Source of the DNA: JABABV01 sp965222855
GTDB taxonomy: Bacteria > Bacillota_I > Bacilli_A > Mycoplasmatales > JABABV01
Direction of reading: 5' to 3'
Assembly: GCA_965222855.1 (NCBI GenBank)
Contig: CBDCUL010000001.1
Location: 1-64,000, forward strand
DNA length: 64,000 nucleotides
In this document: positions 1 through 10,510 of the stretch, in pieces
Layout of the letters: each line of letters starts with the position of its first letter
Numbering within the stretch: position 1 is the first letter of the stretch
Translations under genes and position numbers: made by a program
Notes under the pieces: generated by a model
The model's input: only the letters and a program-made list of their open reading frames with translations
Database searches by the model: none
What the model was told of the DNA's origin: nothing

Positions 1-685
1 CAAATGAGATGGTGGACCTTATTTATCAATTTGACAAAATAGTGATATCCCGGAATTCGATATTTATGGTTTTGGATCAGATGATAGCTATAAAGGAATG
101 GCTGGTAAGCCAACAATCAATCAAACAACCCAAAGTATTAGTGCAATTATTTCAATCAAAGGCAACACTGGTCTTTATAAAGCTAATCCCATCAAAGCAA
201 TCATTAAATATAATAGTCATAATATTTACAATGTTAATAATTGATCATTTTCACAAACATCGCAAATTCAATCACAGCTAAAGTATACTAAAGAATTCGA
301 CGATGTATTAAATATTGTTAAAGTAATTAAAACATATGACGATACTCATAAGTGACAAGCATTCATTAATAGTTCCTGAATTAACAAAGACCATTCTCAA
401 TATATTTATGATTATCTACAAAAAAATGCCCCAGACCCAGTTTCAGGACATTATGTTAATAATAGCATTACTCCAATTAAAAACGGCATAGAATATAAAA
501 TAACATTTGAGTTCATATCTCACAGATACGACAAACCATATTATTTATATTTAACTAATGATTTTATTTTTGTTAATAAAACTAAAAATATTGGTAACGC
601 TTTTAACATTGTCTGAACGCTGATCATAAAAGAAGCGCCACCATTATTTAATCAAATTAATGCAAAAAAAACACCACTAAATTAG
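1..685 (+). CDS. Surface lipoprotein paralogue, C-terminal part only
   Basis: The gene enters from the left edge, so start and signal peptide are not visible; about 227 residues remain, reading TGA as Trp. Visible family hallmarks are PEFDIYGFGSDDSYKGM near the start, an ISAIISIKG strand, a NNWSFSQTSQIQSQ motif and a C-terminal TNDFIF stretch. These recur in the complete lipoproteins downstream (870-2027, 2095-3225 and others), so it is very likely another lipoprotein of that set. Function is unknown; a surface role is inferred from its relatives. A terminator overlaps its end. Confidence 0.8.
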
Positions 686-708
686 TGATTGTTTTTTTTT
701 TTTTTTGG
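664..708 (+). terminator. Rho-independent terminator
   Basis: An A-run, the inverted repeat CACTAA/TTAGTG (75-80 and 82-87 of the 600s) and a run of about 15 T follow the stop region of the first lipoprotein. The stem overlaps the TAG stop at 683-685. Confidence 0.75.
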
Positions 709-779
709 TGGGCAATTTGATAATTAAATTATTCAACTATTGACTAAAACTTATTTAATTTATATTTTAATGATTAAGA

Positions 780-785
780 TATAAT
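780..785 (+). promoter_or_regulatory. Putative -10 box (TATAAT)
   Basis: A perfect TATAAT lies about 85 bases before the lipoprotein start at 870, in the only gap between two co-directional lipoproteins that also has an upstream terminator. No convincing -35 is seen. Confidence 0.4.
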
Positions 786-869
786 ATAAGTATATAGCAA
801 ATGAAAAAAATATTAATATTGTAATTTAAAATTAATATCAAAATATTTAGCGAAAAAGAGGAAAAAACT

Positions 870-2027
870 ATGAATATAAAAAAATATCTTAAAGGATTTT
901 CGATAGCAATGGCTAGTGCAACTTTAATTAGCACAGTATCAATATCAGCAATTGCTTGTGGAACTAAGAAAAAACCGCCAGCTCACGTTAATAGTTGAGA
1001 TGATTTTAAAAAACTCGCTTTAGATGAAACGGCACAAAATTTAAAAAACAATATCAATGATATTGGTAAATATCATTGAAAATCAGGCGATAGTGCTACT
1101 TTTATTAATGATGCTAAACCAAGCGCAAACGAGACTCTTCATACGATTAATGCAATAATTGGGATTTCTAGCGGAACGGCACCTGATAGTCAACTACCAA
1201 TTTCATGTGTGATTAAATATCAAAGTAATGATATTTATCATATTACTAATTGAAAATTTTCACAAGATCCCAATATTTATCAATGAAGTAGTTTTGTAAC
1301 TATTGCTAAAACAGTTACTGCTACCCAACTAATAGCGCAAGCACGCCAATCATCAGAATGAAACTCATTTATATGAGATGGTGATGCAACAATTAACGTT
1401 TGATCACCAAGTGAATTAGCAGAATTTGATACTTTTGGAGGCTTAAATAATGGGGTAGATCCTTACAAAGGAATGAATGGGAAGCCAATTGCTAATTATA
1501 GCAAGTTAACAATCACAGCAATCATTTCAATCCAAGATAAAACTAAAGAAGGGCTTTATACTGCTAATCCAATTATCGCAACTATTAGTGATGCTAGTTA
1601 TCAAGATTATAATCTTGATAACTGAACTTTTACACAAACAAGCCAATTACAATCACGCGCAAAATACACATCATTATTTAATTATTGAGTAACAGAAGCT
1701 CAAAATGCTAAAGATGTAAAACCCGCAGGATCTGGTTGAGATAATTTATATGGGCGTATGTGATTTGATAAAACTCATAAAACGAACATTTTAACTCATT
1801 TGAATGGAATGGGAAAAGGTCCTCGAACACAAACGTCTTATATTAATAGTTTTCCTTTCAATACAACAGTTAAAAACACGCTTGCAAGTTTGATTATCAT
1901 TGATTTTTGAGCTAGTGGTGCTACTCAACGTATGAGCTTAACAACTGATTTTATCTTATCGAATGGGAATTCAAATAGCGGCACAGCTTTTAATAATGTT
2001 TGACACATTCAAATATCAACACAATAA
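870..2027 (+). CDS. Surface lipoprotein, paralogue family (plus-strand type)
   Basis: 385 aa. The N terminus MNIKKYLKGF is followed by a hydrophobic stretch ending in the lipobox SAIAC, so Cys30 should be lipidated and the protein held on the outer face of the membrane. It has three blocks: block A (about 35-140: NSWDDFKKLALD, KYHWKSGD, ITNWKFSQDPN); block B (about 185-270: AEFDTFGGLNNGVDPYKGM, ITAIISIQ, NWTFTQTSQLQSR); and a C-terminal block ending TTDFIL...AFNNVW. Blocks A and B look like divergent copies of one fold. GAGGAAAA at 857-865 serves as ribosome site. No enzymatic motif is seen; an adhesin or antigen role is inference. Confidence 0.85.
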
Positions 2028-2094
2028 ATAATTATCTATTTTTTCGATATTTGATTAAAATAAATTAACTAAAAATAAAGGAAGGTTATTATTA

Positions 2095-3225
2095 ATGATT
2101 AAAAAATTTAAATTCATAAAATTTGGGTTTATCTCTTTTGGAATATCTATTTTAGTTGGGGTGAGCAGTTTATCACTAATTAGTTGTGGGCATAAAGTTA
2201 ATAGTTGGGAAAAATTTAAAGCTAACGCATTAAATGTTAGTCCAAATGATTTAAAATCAGAAATTAGTAATTTAAGTAATTATTATTGAACTAAAGATTA
2301 TAATGCTGTTTTTAGTAAAACTGGCAAACCCGCAGTATCTGAAGATAATCACCACACAATTATGGCAACGATTATTATTCAATATCACATTACCCAATAT
2401 GAATATCCGATTAATTTCTATATTAAATACGATAACCAAGCATATCATCTTAAAAACTGAAGAGCTAATAAATCACCTTGAGCAGTTTTTAAAGAAGAAG
2501 CACTAATAGCAATTCCTAGAGATTTATTATATGATGCACGTCATCTAAACTATTGATTAGATTTTAGATGAACTGGGAATGCTACTGAAGCAGTTTGACA
2601 AGATAGTGATCAAGCTGAATTTGATATTCATGGTGGTATTGGTAATAGCGATCCTTATGCAGGAATGGGCGGGAAACCAATTGCTAATGATGAAAAACAT
2701 ACAATAACAGCAATTATTTCAGTTGCTGGTAAAAATGGGTTATATGATTCTAAACCATTTAAAAGCGTTATTACTGATGATGCTAATCAAAAATACAATA
2801 TCCAAAATTGAAAATTTAGTAAATTAAATCAACTCCAATCTCATGATAAATATTTAGATGCGCTAAAACCTGATATTGCATTAGCTAAAAGTGTTAAGTG
2901 AACTATTAACAACCTTTGAGAAAAGTTTGCCACTACTAATTACTTATCAACAAATCACATTGCTAATAACAATGTTCTGAAATGAGCAATGGCACAATAT
3001 TCAGGATTTTCCGAACCTGTATACGTTTGAGAAGGTGGCCATAATACGCTACCATTACCTGATGGTAGCGGATTACAAACAACTATCACTATTGGTTTTG
3101 TTGATATAAATAACAATAGCATTACTCATAATTTAGTATTAACTAATGATTTTATTTTTACTTCATCTCATAAAAATTCCGGAATAGCTTTTAGTTACAA
3201 TTGAAATGCTAAAATTATTGATTAA
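2095..3225 (+). CDS. Surface lipoprotein, paralogue family (plus-strand type)
   Basis: 376 aa, preceded by GGAAGG at about 2080. Signal peptide with lipobox SLISC, Cys at about residue 31. Same three-block layout as the gene at 870: block A opens NSWEKFKANALN and contains NYYWTKDYNAVF; block B has AEFDIHGGIGNSDPYAGM, ITAIISVAGKNG and NWKFSKLNQLQSH; the end has LTNDFIFTSS. It follows the previous member after 67 bases and is followed by another 64 bases on, so three lipoproteins may share a transcript. Function unknown. Confidence 0.85.
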
Positions 3226-3289
3226 GTATTCCGATAATAAAATTAATATTAAGTTAGAATAAAATAGTTGGAATGGAGAGTGTGAAAAT

Positions 3290-4495
3290 ATGGATAAAAA
3301 AAGTTTTTTTAAATTATTAGCTGCATTTGCTAGTAGCGCTATTTTAATAAGTACAGTTACAACAACTGTTGTTGCTTGTGGTAAAACACCAGTAAAACCT
3401 AATCCTAACACTTGAGATAACTTTAAAAAAGCCGCCCTTGGTGAAAAAGCAGCGACATTAAAAGCAGAGATAAATGAAATCAATCGGTTTCATTGAAAGA
3501 ACACTGATATAGCAGAGTTCAGTAGTAATGGGTCACCAACCGCTAACAATGATGAACATACAGTTAATGCGATAATTGTTGTTAAAGGTGCTAAAAGCAG
3601 TGATTATCAATTCCCTATTTTATGTAGTATCACATATACTAAAAATAGTCTTTATAATATTCTTGATTGAAAATTTAAACAATCACCTAATGTTGAAAAT
3701 TGAATCTTATTTAAAGCTGCAGCTTTAAAAATTACTCCCAATAAATTATTAACAATTGCTAAATCAACTGATATTTATAACACCTTCAAATGAGAAGGTG
3801 GAGATACAACTAATAAATGAGGAACAGATGCATCTGCCGAATGAGATACATTCGGAGGACTAAGTGGTGTTGATGATCCTTATAAAGGAATGAGCGGGAC
3901 AATAGTTGCCAACGATGTTACTCATAGCATTAGTGCAATTATTAGCATCGTTGGTAAAGAAGGAAACTGGAATGCTAATCCAATTAAGGCGATCATAACT
4001 GATCAAGGATCATTGAAAACTTATAGTGATAAAGATTGAAAATTTTCTCAAGACCAACAATTACAATCACGTAAGAAGTTTATATCATTATTTAATAAAG
4101 AAATTACAATAGTGCAAGCATTAAAAGCATATCCAAATGGGAACATCCCTCCAGAGAATCATGGTTTATGATTTAATTTCGCTTCAAACAATTGAACTAA
4201 TAAAGATCATTCAAGTAATGTTGCAAATTGATTATCCGTTCAAGGTTATACAGATCAAGCTGGTGGAGTAAATCGTGCTGTGTATCAAAATGCTTGAGCA
4301 CCATTCGGAAACATTACTAACGGGTTTGTAAGTCGGATTAATATCATTGGTGTCTATGTAGGCGAAGATTATAAAGATAGGACATATCCTAATATGATGT
4401 TTGAAATGAATTTTTTATTTCATAATAAAGATCCCAATGTCGGAAATTGTTTTGATAATATTTGAGATATGAGCAAGACAAAATTAGTGCAATAA
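3290..4495 (+). CDS. Surface lipoprotein, paralogue family (plus-strand type)
   Basis: 401 aa with signal peptide and lipobox VVAC, Cys at about 30. Block A (NTWDNFKKAALG, FHWKNTDIAEF, LPI-like FPILCSITYT) is followed by block B (AEWDTFGGLSGVDDPYKGM, ISAIISIVGKEGNW, DWKFSQDQQLQSR) and a C-terminal block (FEMNFLFHNKDPNVGNCF). The last two differ from the 2095 gene but closely match those of the gene at 20476, showing block sharing between distant members. It ends just before a terminator shared with the converging gene. Confidence 0.85.
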
Positions 4496-4517
4496 TATAG
4501 TTACAATATTACTAAAA

Positions 4518-4556
4518 ATAAAAATAACCTAAATTAGAATTTAGGTTATTTTTATT
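4518..4556. terminator. Bidirectional terminator between converging genes
   Basis: Near-perfect inverted repeat AAAATAACCTAAATT/ TTTAGGTTATTTTT with a short AGAA loop, flanked by A and T runs on both sides. It lies between the plus-strand lipoprotein ending at 4495 and the minus-strand gene ending at 4567. Confidence 0.85.
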
Positions 4557-4566
4557 TAAATCGCAA

Positions 4567-5298
4567 TTAGTATTTAATTATAGTTCAATCAGATTCAACT
4601 GGTTTAATAGTGCTAGTATTAAAAATTGGTTGATTCTTGTTATAAGTTATTGTCGCATCCATTTTTAAATAAAGGCCTAGTGCTGGATATACCATAAGAG
4701 TAAAACTAATGGTATGACCTTGCAAATGCTCATTTAAAATATTGGCATTTCAAAATGCTGAATGAAGATCAGAGTTTACTGTAGTAGCATTAGGACCAGT
4801 TGTGATATTATGATTATATCAATAGTTACTAATTATATAAACTTGGTCTCTGGCATCTTCATGACGAAAATCAGTTCAACTATAATATCAATTATTAAAT
4901 CATCAAGTTGCGACTGTTTCTTTTGGTGGAACAGTACATCATCATTGATTAATATTATAAGCTTGTCCAATTCACAGATCACTAATAGTTGCACTTAAGT
5001 CCATACCTTTTTGTTTTAGAACGATATCAACTTCGTTATTTTGAATATTAATACTAACACTCGTTATATAAATTGCATCAGTTGATTTTCAATCAGATAT
5101 TTTTGTTATTTTAACAAATTGAGCAATGTTTTTTGCGACTGCATCTTTTTTAGCAGCGGCAGCTCAAGTTGCAAATGGATCATTAGTTTTTTGTGTTTGA
5201 TGAGTATTGATTGTATTAATTGTTGCGCTAGTTGAACCAGCTCCAATTGCAATACTCCCAACTACAATGGGTAATAATTTTATTCAATTTAAATTCAT
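4567..5298 (-). CDS. Secreted/membrane-anchored paralogue, no lipobox (minus-strand type)
   Basis: 243 aa. The N terminus MNLNWIKLLPIVVGSIAIGA is a strong hydrophobic signal but has no Cys, so it is either cleaved by a type I-like peptidase or stays as an anchor. Then NDPFATWAAAAKKDAV, KISDWKSTDAI, an LSATI strand, YNINQWWCTV, and a C-terminal part with WNANILN and ending SDWTIIKY. This is the first of twelve minus-strand members sharing DPF.TWA, SDWK, YNINQW and a terminal DW motif. The repeated unit resembles block A of the lipoproteins. Function unknown. Confidence 0.8.
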
Positions 5299-5366
5299 AT
5301 TTTATACCTTTTTCTAATTTATAATTTTTTTAATAACAATATTTATAATTTTTCCTATACTTAATT

Positions 5367-5372
5367 ATTATA
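5367..5372 (-). promoter_or_regulatory. Putative -10 box for the secreted paralogue at 5298
   Basis: On the minus strand TGCTATAAT, an extended -10, lies 69 bases upstream of the start. The same TGCTATAAT context recurs ahead of the minus-strand members starting at 10282, 11260, 12739, 14511 and 19800. Confidence 0.55.
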
Positions 5373-5478
5373 GCATTTTATAATATAAGTATATATAACT
5401 AATAATTTTTATTAATGTTAAAAAATATTCACAACTGATTAAATAGTAAATAAATTTAAAATTGGGAATGTGAAAAAT

Positions 5479-6633
5479 ATGTATAGAAAATATTTTTTTA
5501 AACGATTCACCAGATTAATAGGGAGTAGTATATTAGTTACAGCGATTACAACAACTGCAGTTGCTTGTCATCATAAAACGATTTCGCCACCAAAAAATAA
5601 AAATACATGAACTAATTTTAAAACAGCAGCATTAAAAATATCGGCTGATGCACTAAAATCAAATATTAAAAACATTTCTAAATATTATTGAAATAATGAT
5701 GATGTTGCAATTTTTGATAGTGCTGGAAAACCAAGCGCTAATGAAAGTGCGAAAAGTATAATGGCAACTATTATTGTGGAAGGTGCCGCAACTAGTGATT
5801 ACCAATTTCCAATTCAATGTAATATTACTTATGTAACAAATAAGCCTTATGCTATTAATGATTGAACTTATAGTCAATCAGCAAATGTTCGTAATTGATT
5901 TAACTTTAAAGCAATAGCACTAACAGTAACTCCTAATGAGTTATTATCACAAGCTGAAGAAAAAAATAATTGAAACACATGAGTTTGAGAAGGTGGACTA
6001 AAAACTAATAAATGACCATTACGCGCAACAGCTGAGTTTGATATCTTTGGTAGTCTTAATTCAAAAGATCCTTACAAAGGAATGCAAGGTAAACCGACTG
6101 CCAATGATAAGACAGATACAATTAGTGCAATAATTTCAATTAAAGATCAAACTAAAGAAGGTAATTACGATGCTAATCCAATTTCAGCAACAATTACATT
6201 TCGTAATAACAAAGGTTATGATGTTGCTGATTGAAAATTAAAACCAATTAGACAACAACAATCACATCTTAAATATTTAAATTTATTGAATCAACAAATC
6301 ACTTCATCTAAACGCATAAAATATCCCGATAATGGCGGATGAGGTTGATTTGCATCTAATAATTGAATTGATTCCAAACGCTCCCAAACTGTAGGAAACT
6401 ATTTAGATGCTAATAATCCCGGTTTGATATATCATGTTCGACAGAATGCTGTACCTAATGGTAATAGTTTAACGATTATAATATTTGCTTATAATATTAA
6501 CCAAGACACAAGTTATAAACCACATACAGAAATAGATTTAACTGCGACTTTTGTATCTGCTTTTGGCGATCCAAATTCCGGTAATTGTTTTAACCAATCA
6601 TGAAACATTAACACAACAATAGTTAATAACTAA
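5479..6633 (+). CDS. Surface lipoprotein, paralogue family (plus-strand type)
   Basis: 384 aa; signal peptide with lipobox AVAC followed directly by HHK. Block A has NTWTNFKTAALK, KYYWNNDDVAIF, FPIQCNITY and DWTYSQSANV; block B has AEFDIFGSLNSKDPYKGM, ISAIISIKDQTKEGNY and a diverged KPIRQQQSH; the C-terminal block ends SGNCFNQSW. Preceded by GGGAATG at 5464. It sits alone on the plus strand between two minus-strand members and ends in a shared terminator. No catalytic motif. Confidence 0.85.
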
Positions 6634-6646
6634 ATCATTTAGTAAT

Positions 6647-6685
6647 TAAAAAATAACTCTTTTTATAAAAAGAGTTATTTTTTTT
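6647..6685. terminator. Bidirectional terminator
   Basis: Inverted repeat AAATAACTCTTTTT/AAAAAGAGTTATTT around an AT loop, with A and T runs at the ends, between converging genes (ends at 6633 and 6705). Confidence 0.85.
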
Positions 6686-6704
6686 AATAAATTTTGCAAG
6701 TTAA

Positions 6705-7454
6705 TTAATAATTAGTAGCAACTCAATCACCAATTGGTTGAATTTCTGTATTATTAAAAACCATGGCTCCATTTCAAGTAAATGTTACATTAATACTAAA
6801 ATAATAAATACAAACTAATGGAAAAAAATGATAAGTAGCTGTTATTGTTTTACCGTGTAAAACAATATTAGAAATATTAGCATTTCATAATCCTAAACTA
6901 GAAGGATCCATATATTGATCTTTAATGACTGAATTACTTTTATCAATATCCTTACCTTTTAGTTGATGATCATATCAATAATTAACTAAAAGTTGAACTT
7001 GTGTTTTAGCATTAATCTTGCGAAAACCATTTCATCCACTATATCAATTTTCAAATGTTAAATGGGCATTAGTATCACGTGGTTCAACGCTACATTTTCA
7101 TTGATTAATGTTGTAAGCTTGACCAGATCAAGCATCACTAATTGTTGCGCGCATTCCTCAAGACCCATCTTGAAGCACAATATCAACACTCTCATTTCAA
7201 ATATCAGTTTTAACATTAATAAGGCTAATATGATCACTCATTTTTCAATCAGCAACTGGGGCTACTTTTAAGATTGCTGCAAAATTAGTTTGAGCATCTT
7301 TTTTTGCAGCAGTGGCTCAAACTACAAACGGGTCACTTGAATTAACTTCAGGAACACTAGTAGTTTGAACGTTGCTGACAATGCCGCCAACTGCTCCAGA
7401 ACTAACAGCGCCGATCCCAATGGCAATTGGTAATAATTTATATAAATTATTCAT
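6705..7454 (-). CDS. Secreted/membrane-anchored paralogue (minus-strand type)
   Basis: 249 aa. Signal MNNLYKLLPIAIGIGAVSSG without Cys, then SSDPFVVWATAAKKDAQ, VADWKMSDHI, a DGSWGMRATISDAW stretch, YNINQWKCSVEPRDTNAH, ENWYSGWNGF, and a C-terminal LWNANISNIVLHGKTITATY ending PIGDWVATNY. Its C-terminal coding segment (6771-6887) is nearly identical to that of the gene ending at 9545, and its mid segment (about 7230-7320) recurs at about 9045 and 10061. Confidence 0.8.
6771..6887. repeat. Mosaic repeat, copy 1 (partner 9611-9727)
   Basis: About 117 bases inside the 3' part of the minus-strand gene 6705-7454 match 9611-9727 almost base for base, at a constant offset of 2840, while the flanking parts of the two genes differ much more. 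This is the pattern left by gene conversion or unequal exchange. Confidence 0.75.
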
Positions 7455-7501
7455 TTTAATTTAACTCCTCATTTTATTTTTTCATTTATACTTGTTATTT
7501 A

Positions 7502-7507
7502 ATTATA
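7502..7507 (-). promoter_or_regulatory. Putative -10 box for the secreted paralogue at 7454
   Basis: TATAAT on the minus strand about 48 bases upstream of the start codon; it lies just past the 3' end of the next gene, so each member appears to have its own promoter. Confidence 0.45.
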
Positions 7508-7513
7508 ACATTT

Positions 7514-8260
7514 TTAAAATTTATGGATAATTCAATCTCCAATCGGATTAATATCACTAGTACTAAATGATTTATATTTTCGATTATTATCAAAACTGAC
7601 TGAGGCACTATTAGTGTATCAATAACTACCACTTAATCCTGGATTAATTCGTAGATTAAAATAAATAGTGTTACCTTCTATAGTGACATTATTAATAATT
7701 CCTTTTCAAACTCCTAAACCAGCAGCGCCCATTACACCATTTTTAATTCGACTGTTCATTGGATCGTGGTCTAATTGATCGTTATATCATTGAGTCACAA
7801 TGATTTCTAGTCTCGTTCTAACATCTAACTTACTAAAATCATTTCAACCAGTATATCAATTTTCAAATCATAAATGAGCATTAGTATCTGATGGTTCTAG
7901 ACTACATTTTCATTGGTTAATATTATAAATTTGACCTAGTCATTGATCACTAATTACTGCATGCATTCCCCACATATTATCTTGGAGAGTAATATTAACA
8001 TCTGCTTTTCAGATGTTAATATTACTACTTAAAATATGAATTTGATCACTTAGTTTTCAATCAGACACAGGTGCTGATTTTAACAATGCAGGTATATCAC
8101 TATTAACAGCATCTTTTTTAGCTGTTGTTGCCCAAGTTACAAACGGATCATTTCTTTGTAATGTTGAAGGATGATGAGCGTTATTTGCCATGCCACCAAA
8201 CATTCCTGTACTAATGGCGCCAATTCCAATTGTAATCGGTAATAATTTTATTAAATACAT
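7514..8260 (-). CDS. Secreted/membrane-anchored paralogue (minus-strand type)
   Basis: 248 aa. Signal MYLIKLLPITIGIGAISTGM without Cys, followed by NDPFVTWATTAKKDAV, VSDWKLSDQI, LQDNMWGMHAVISDQW, YNINQWKCSLEPSDTNAH, ENWYTGWNDFSKLDV and a C-terminal GVWKGIINNVTIEGNT ending PIGDWIIHKF. An AAGGAAG ribosome site lies before the ATG. The 5' untranslated region and the intergenic stretch behind it (8267-8456) are duplicated ahead of the next member. Confidence 0.8.
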
Positions 8261-8340
8261 ATTTTAACTTCCTTTTTCACGTAATTATTTAAATGTGAAA
8301 TTAATAATAATAATTAGTTTTCTTTTTGTCGTACCCTTTC

Positions 8341-8346
8341 ATTATA
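8341..8346 (-). promoter_or_regulatory. Putative -10 box for the secreted paralogue at 8260
   Basis: TATAAT on the minus strand, 81 bases upstream of the start, within the duplicated leader; the identical box is at 9344-9349 for the next gene. Confidence 0.5.
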
Positions 8347-8415
8347 ACACTTTTATTTTTAGTAAGACACAACTTAAAGATAAGTAATATTTTTATAAGA
8401 TTTACAGACTTTTTA

Positions 8416-8455
8416 ATTAAAAAAATCAACCTATTTTAAATAGATTGATTTTTTG
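8416..8455 (-). terminator. Terminator downstream of the gene ending at 8508
   Basis: Imperfect inverted repeat AATCAACCTATTT/AAATAGATTGATT with flanking A/T runs; the same element follows the next intergenic region at 9422-9460. Confidence 0.7.
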
Positions 8456-8507
8456 TAATTTAAATAATTTATGTAATACTTCAACTTAGTATAAAAATAA
8501 TATATTG

Positions 8508-9260
8508 TTAACTAAAGAACAATAATGTTCAATCACTATTTGGTTGAATTGTATCGCTGTTAAAACTCAATTCGCCATTGTAAGCAAGTGTAACATTAAT
8601 ACTATAATAATAATTTGTAAAATGTGGATAAAAACGATAATTTGCAGTGACTGTTTGACCTTTTATGCCAATATTTAAAATATTTGCATCTCAATCCCAA
8701 CCAAAATTACCACCCGGTATTCCTTCTTCAATATATTTTTTTAAAATTTTAGTATTATTATTTAATTTAGCTTTTAATTGGTTTTTATTTCAATATTTAA
8801 TTAATGTTTTTAGTTGAAGTTTGACATCTAACTTACTAAAATTATTTCAACCAGTATATCAATTTTCAAATCTTAAATGAGCATTAGTATCACGAGGTTC
8901 AATGCTACATCATCATTGATTGATATTATAATCTTGTCCAATTCAAATATCGATTATAGTAGCTCGCATTCCTCAAGATCCATCTTGAAGCTCGATATTA
9001 ATATCAGAATTCCAAATATCAATATCAATATTTGTAATTTTAATATGATCATTCATTTTTCAATCAGCAACTGGGGCTACTTTTAAGATTGCTGCAAAAT
9101 TAGTTTGAGCATCTTTTTGAGCAGCAATGGCTCAAGTCACAAATGGGTCACTTGTTTGTAATGTTGAAGGATGATGAGTGTTATTCACAACACCACCAAC
9201 TGCTCCAGAACTAACAGCGCCGATTCCAATTACAATCGGTAATAATTTTATTAACTTCAT
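8508..9260 (-). CDS. Secreted/membrane-anchored paralogue (minus-strand type)
   Basis: 250 aa. Signal MKLIKLLPIVIGIGAVSSGA without Cys; SDPFVTWAIAAQKDAQ, VADWKMNDHI, LQDGSWGMRATIIDIW, YNINQWWCSIEPRDTNAH, ENWYTGWNNFSKLDV, then a less conserved C-terminal half with WDANILNIGIKGQT and an end NSDWTLLFFS. The N-terminal half resembles the 10282 gene and the leader copies that of the 8260 gene, a patchwork origin. Confidence 0.8.
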
Positions 9261-9266
9261 ATTTTT

Positions 9267-9462
9267 ACTTCCTTTTTCACGCAATTATTTAAATGTGAAA
9301 TTGATAATAATAATAATTAGTTTTGATTTTGTCCTACTCTTTCATTATAACACTTTTATTTTTGGTAATACATAAGTTAAAGATAACTAATCACTATCCA
9401 AGATTTAGAGACTTTTTAATTAAAAAAATCAACCTATTTAAAATAGATTGATTTTTTTTGTA
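9267..9462. repeat. Duplicated leader/promoter/terminator segment, copy 2 (partner 8267-8456)
   Basis: Second copy of the segment described at 8267-8456, holding the minus-strand -10 box at 9344-9349 and the terminator at 9422-9460. Confidence 0.75.
9422..9460 (-). terminator. Terminator downstream of the gene ending at 9545
   Basis: Inverted repeat AATCAACCTATTT/AAATAGATTGATT with flanking A/T runs, second copy of the element at 8416-8455. Confidence 0.7.
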
Positions 9463-9544
9463 ATTTAAATAAGTTTAATAATTTTTTTATATAATACTTT
9501 AATTCGATAGCGAAATAATTAATATCCTTAATTTAATAATTTAA

Positions 9545-10282
9545 TTAAGCAGATACTCTTGATCAATCACCTATTGGTTGAATTACTTTATCGTTAAAAA
9601 CAACTGCCCCATTTCAAGTAAATGTAACATTAATACTATTATAATAATCAACTGCTAATGGAAAAAAATGATAAGTAGCTGTTATTGTTTTTCCGTGTAA
9701 AACAATATTAGAAATATTAGCATTTCAAGATGTTACTACACCACCACTAGTAGTTCTTTTAATAAATGTATTATTTGTCTTAGCGCCTTTTAATTGGTGA
9801 TCAGATCAATAACCAACTAAAATAGTTACTTGTGTTTTTGGATCTAACTTACTAAAACTGTTTCATCCAGTATATCAATTTTCAAAGTTTAAATGAGCAT
9901 TAGTATCACGAGGTTCAATGCTACATCATCATTGATTGATATTATAATTTTGTTCAACTCAAATATCACTAACAGTAGCTCGCATTCCTCAAGACCCATC
10001 TTGAAGCACAATATCAACACTCTCATTTCAAATATCAACTTTAACACTAATTATGCTAATATGATCATTCATTTTTCAATCAGCAACTGGGGCTACTTTT
10101 AAGATTGCTACTAAATTAGTTTGTGCATCTTTTTGAGCAGCAACTGCTCAAGTCACAAATGGGTCACTTGTTTGTAATGTTGAAGGATGATGAGCATTAT
10201 TAGCAACACCACCAATTGTTCCAGAACTAACTGCCCCAATCCCAATTATAACTGGTAATAATTTGATTAAATTTAAATTCAT
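9545..10282 (-). CDS. Secreted/membrane-anchored paralogue (minus-strand type)
   Basis: 245 aa. Signal MNLNLIKLLPVIIGIGAVSS without Cys; SDPFVTWAVAAQKDAQ, VADWKMNDHI, LQDGSWGMRATVSDIW, YNINQWWCSIEPRDTNAH, ENWYTGWNSFSKLD, C-terminal SWNANISNIVLHGKTITATY and end PIGDWSRVSA. The C-terminal segment 9611-9727 is shared with the 7454 gene; the middle with the 9260 gene. Its upstream region carries the conserved 55-base promoter box (10319-10374). Confidence 0.8.
9611..9727. repeat. Mosaic repeat, copy 2 (partner 6771-6887)
   Basis: Coding segment nearly identical to 6771-6887; see that entry. Confidence 0.75.
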
Positions 10283-10318
10283 ATTTTATACCTTTCTCCG
10301 TATATTTTATTTTTTTTA

Positions 10319-10374
10319 GCATAACAAAAAACCAAATAGTTTAATTTCTCTATGCTTAATCATTATAGCATTTT
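10319..10374 (-). promoter_or_regulatory. Conserved promoter/leader box, copy 1
   Basis: About 55 bases running (minus strand) from ATGCTATAATGATTAAGCAT through AAACTATTTGGTTTTT to GTTATGC are nearly the same at 11320-11375 and 14572-14626, each ahead of a secreted paralogue. It holds an extended -10 box (10362-10367) and a GCATA/TATGC inverted repeat in the predicted leader. Shared control by one regulator is possible but not shown. Confidence 0.6.
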
Positions 10375-10443
10375 TTATATTTACGCCATACTAAATTTAA
10401 AATTATTTAAATATTAAAACTAAAACCATTAATATGATCATAA

Positions 10444-10478
10444 AAAACATAACTTAGTCATTGACTCAGTTATGTTTT
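10444..10478 (-). terminator. Terminator downstream of the gene ending at 10511
   Basis: Inverted repeat AAAACATAACT/AGTTATGTTTT with a loop of about 13 bases, followed on the minus strand by a T-rich run. Confidence 0.7.
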
Positions 10479-10510
10479 TATTTTAATTAACAAATTTTTA
10501 TAACAAATAT

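Larger units (their letters stand above)
8267..8456. repeat. Duplicated 5' leader/promoter/terminator segment, copy 1 (partner 9267-9462)
   Basis: From the ribosome site of the 8260 gene through a TTCAC/GTGAA inverted repeat, a TATAAT (minus strand, 8341-8346) and the downstream terminator, the sequence matches 9267-9462 at an offset of about 1000 with few changes. Whole expression signals were therefore copied with the genes. Confidence 0.75.
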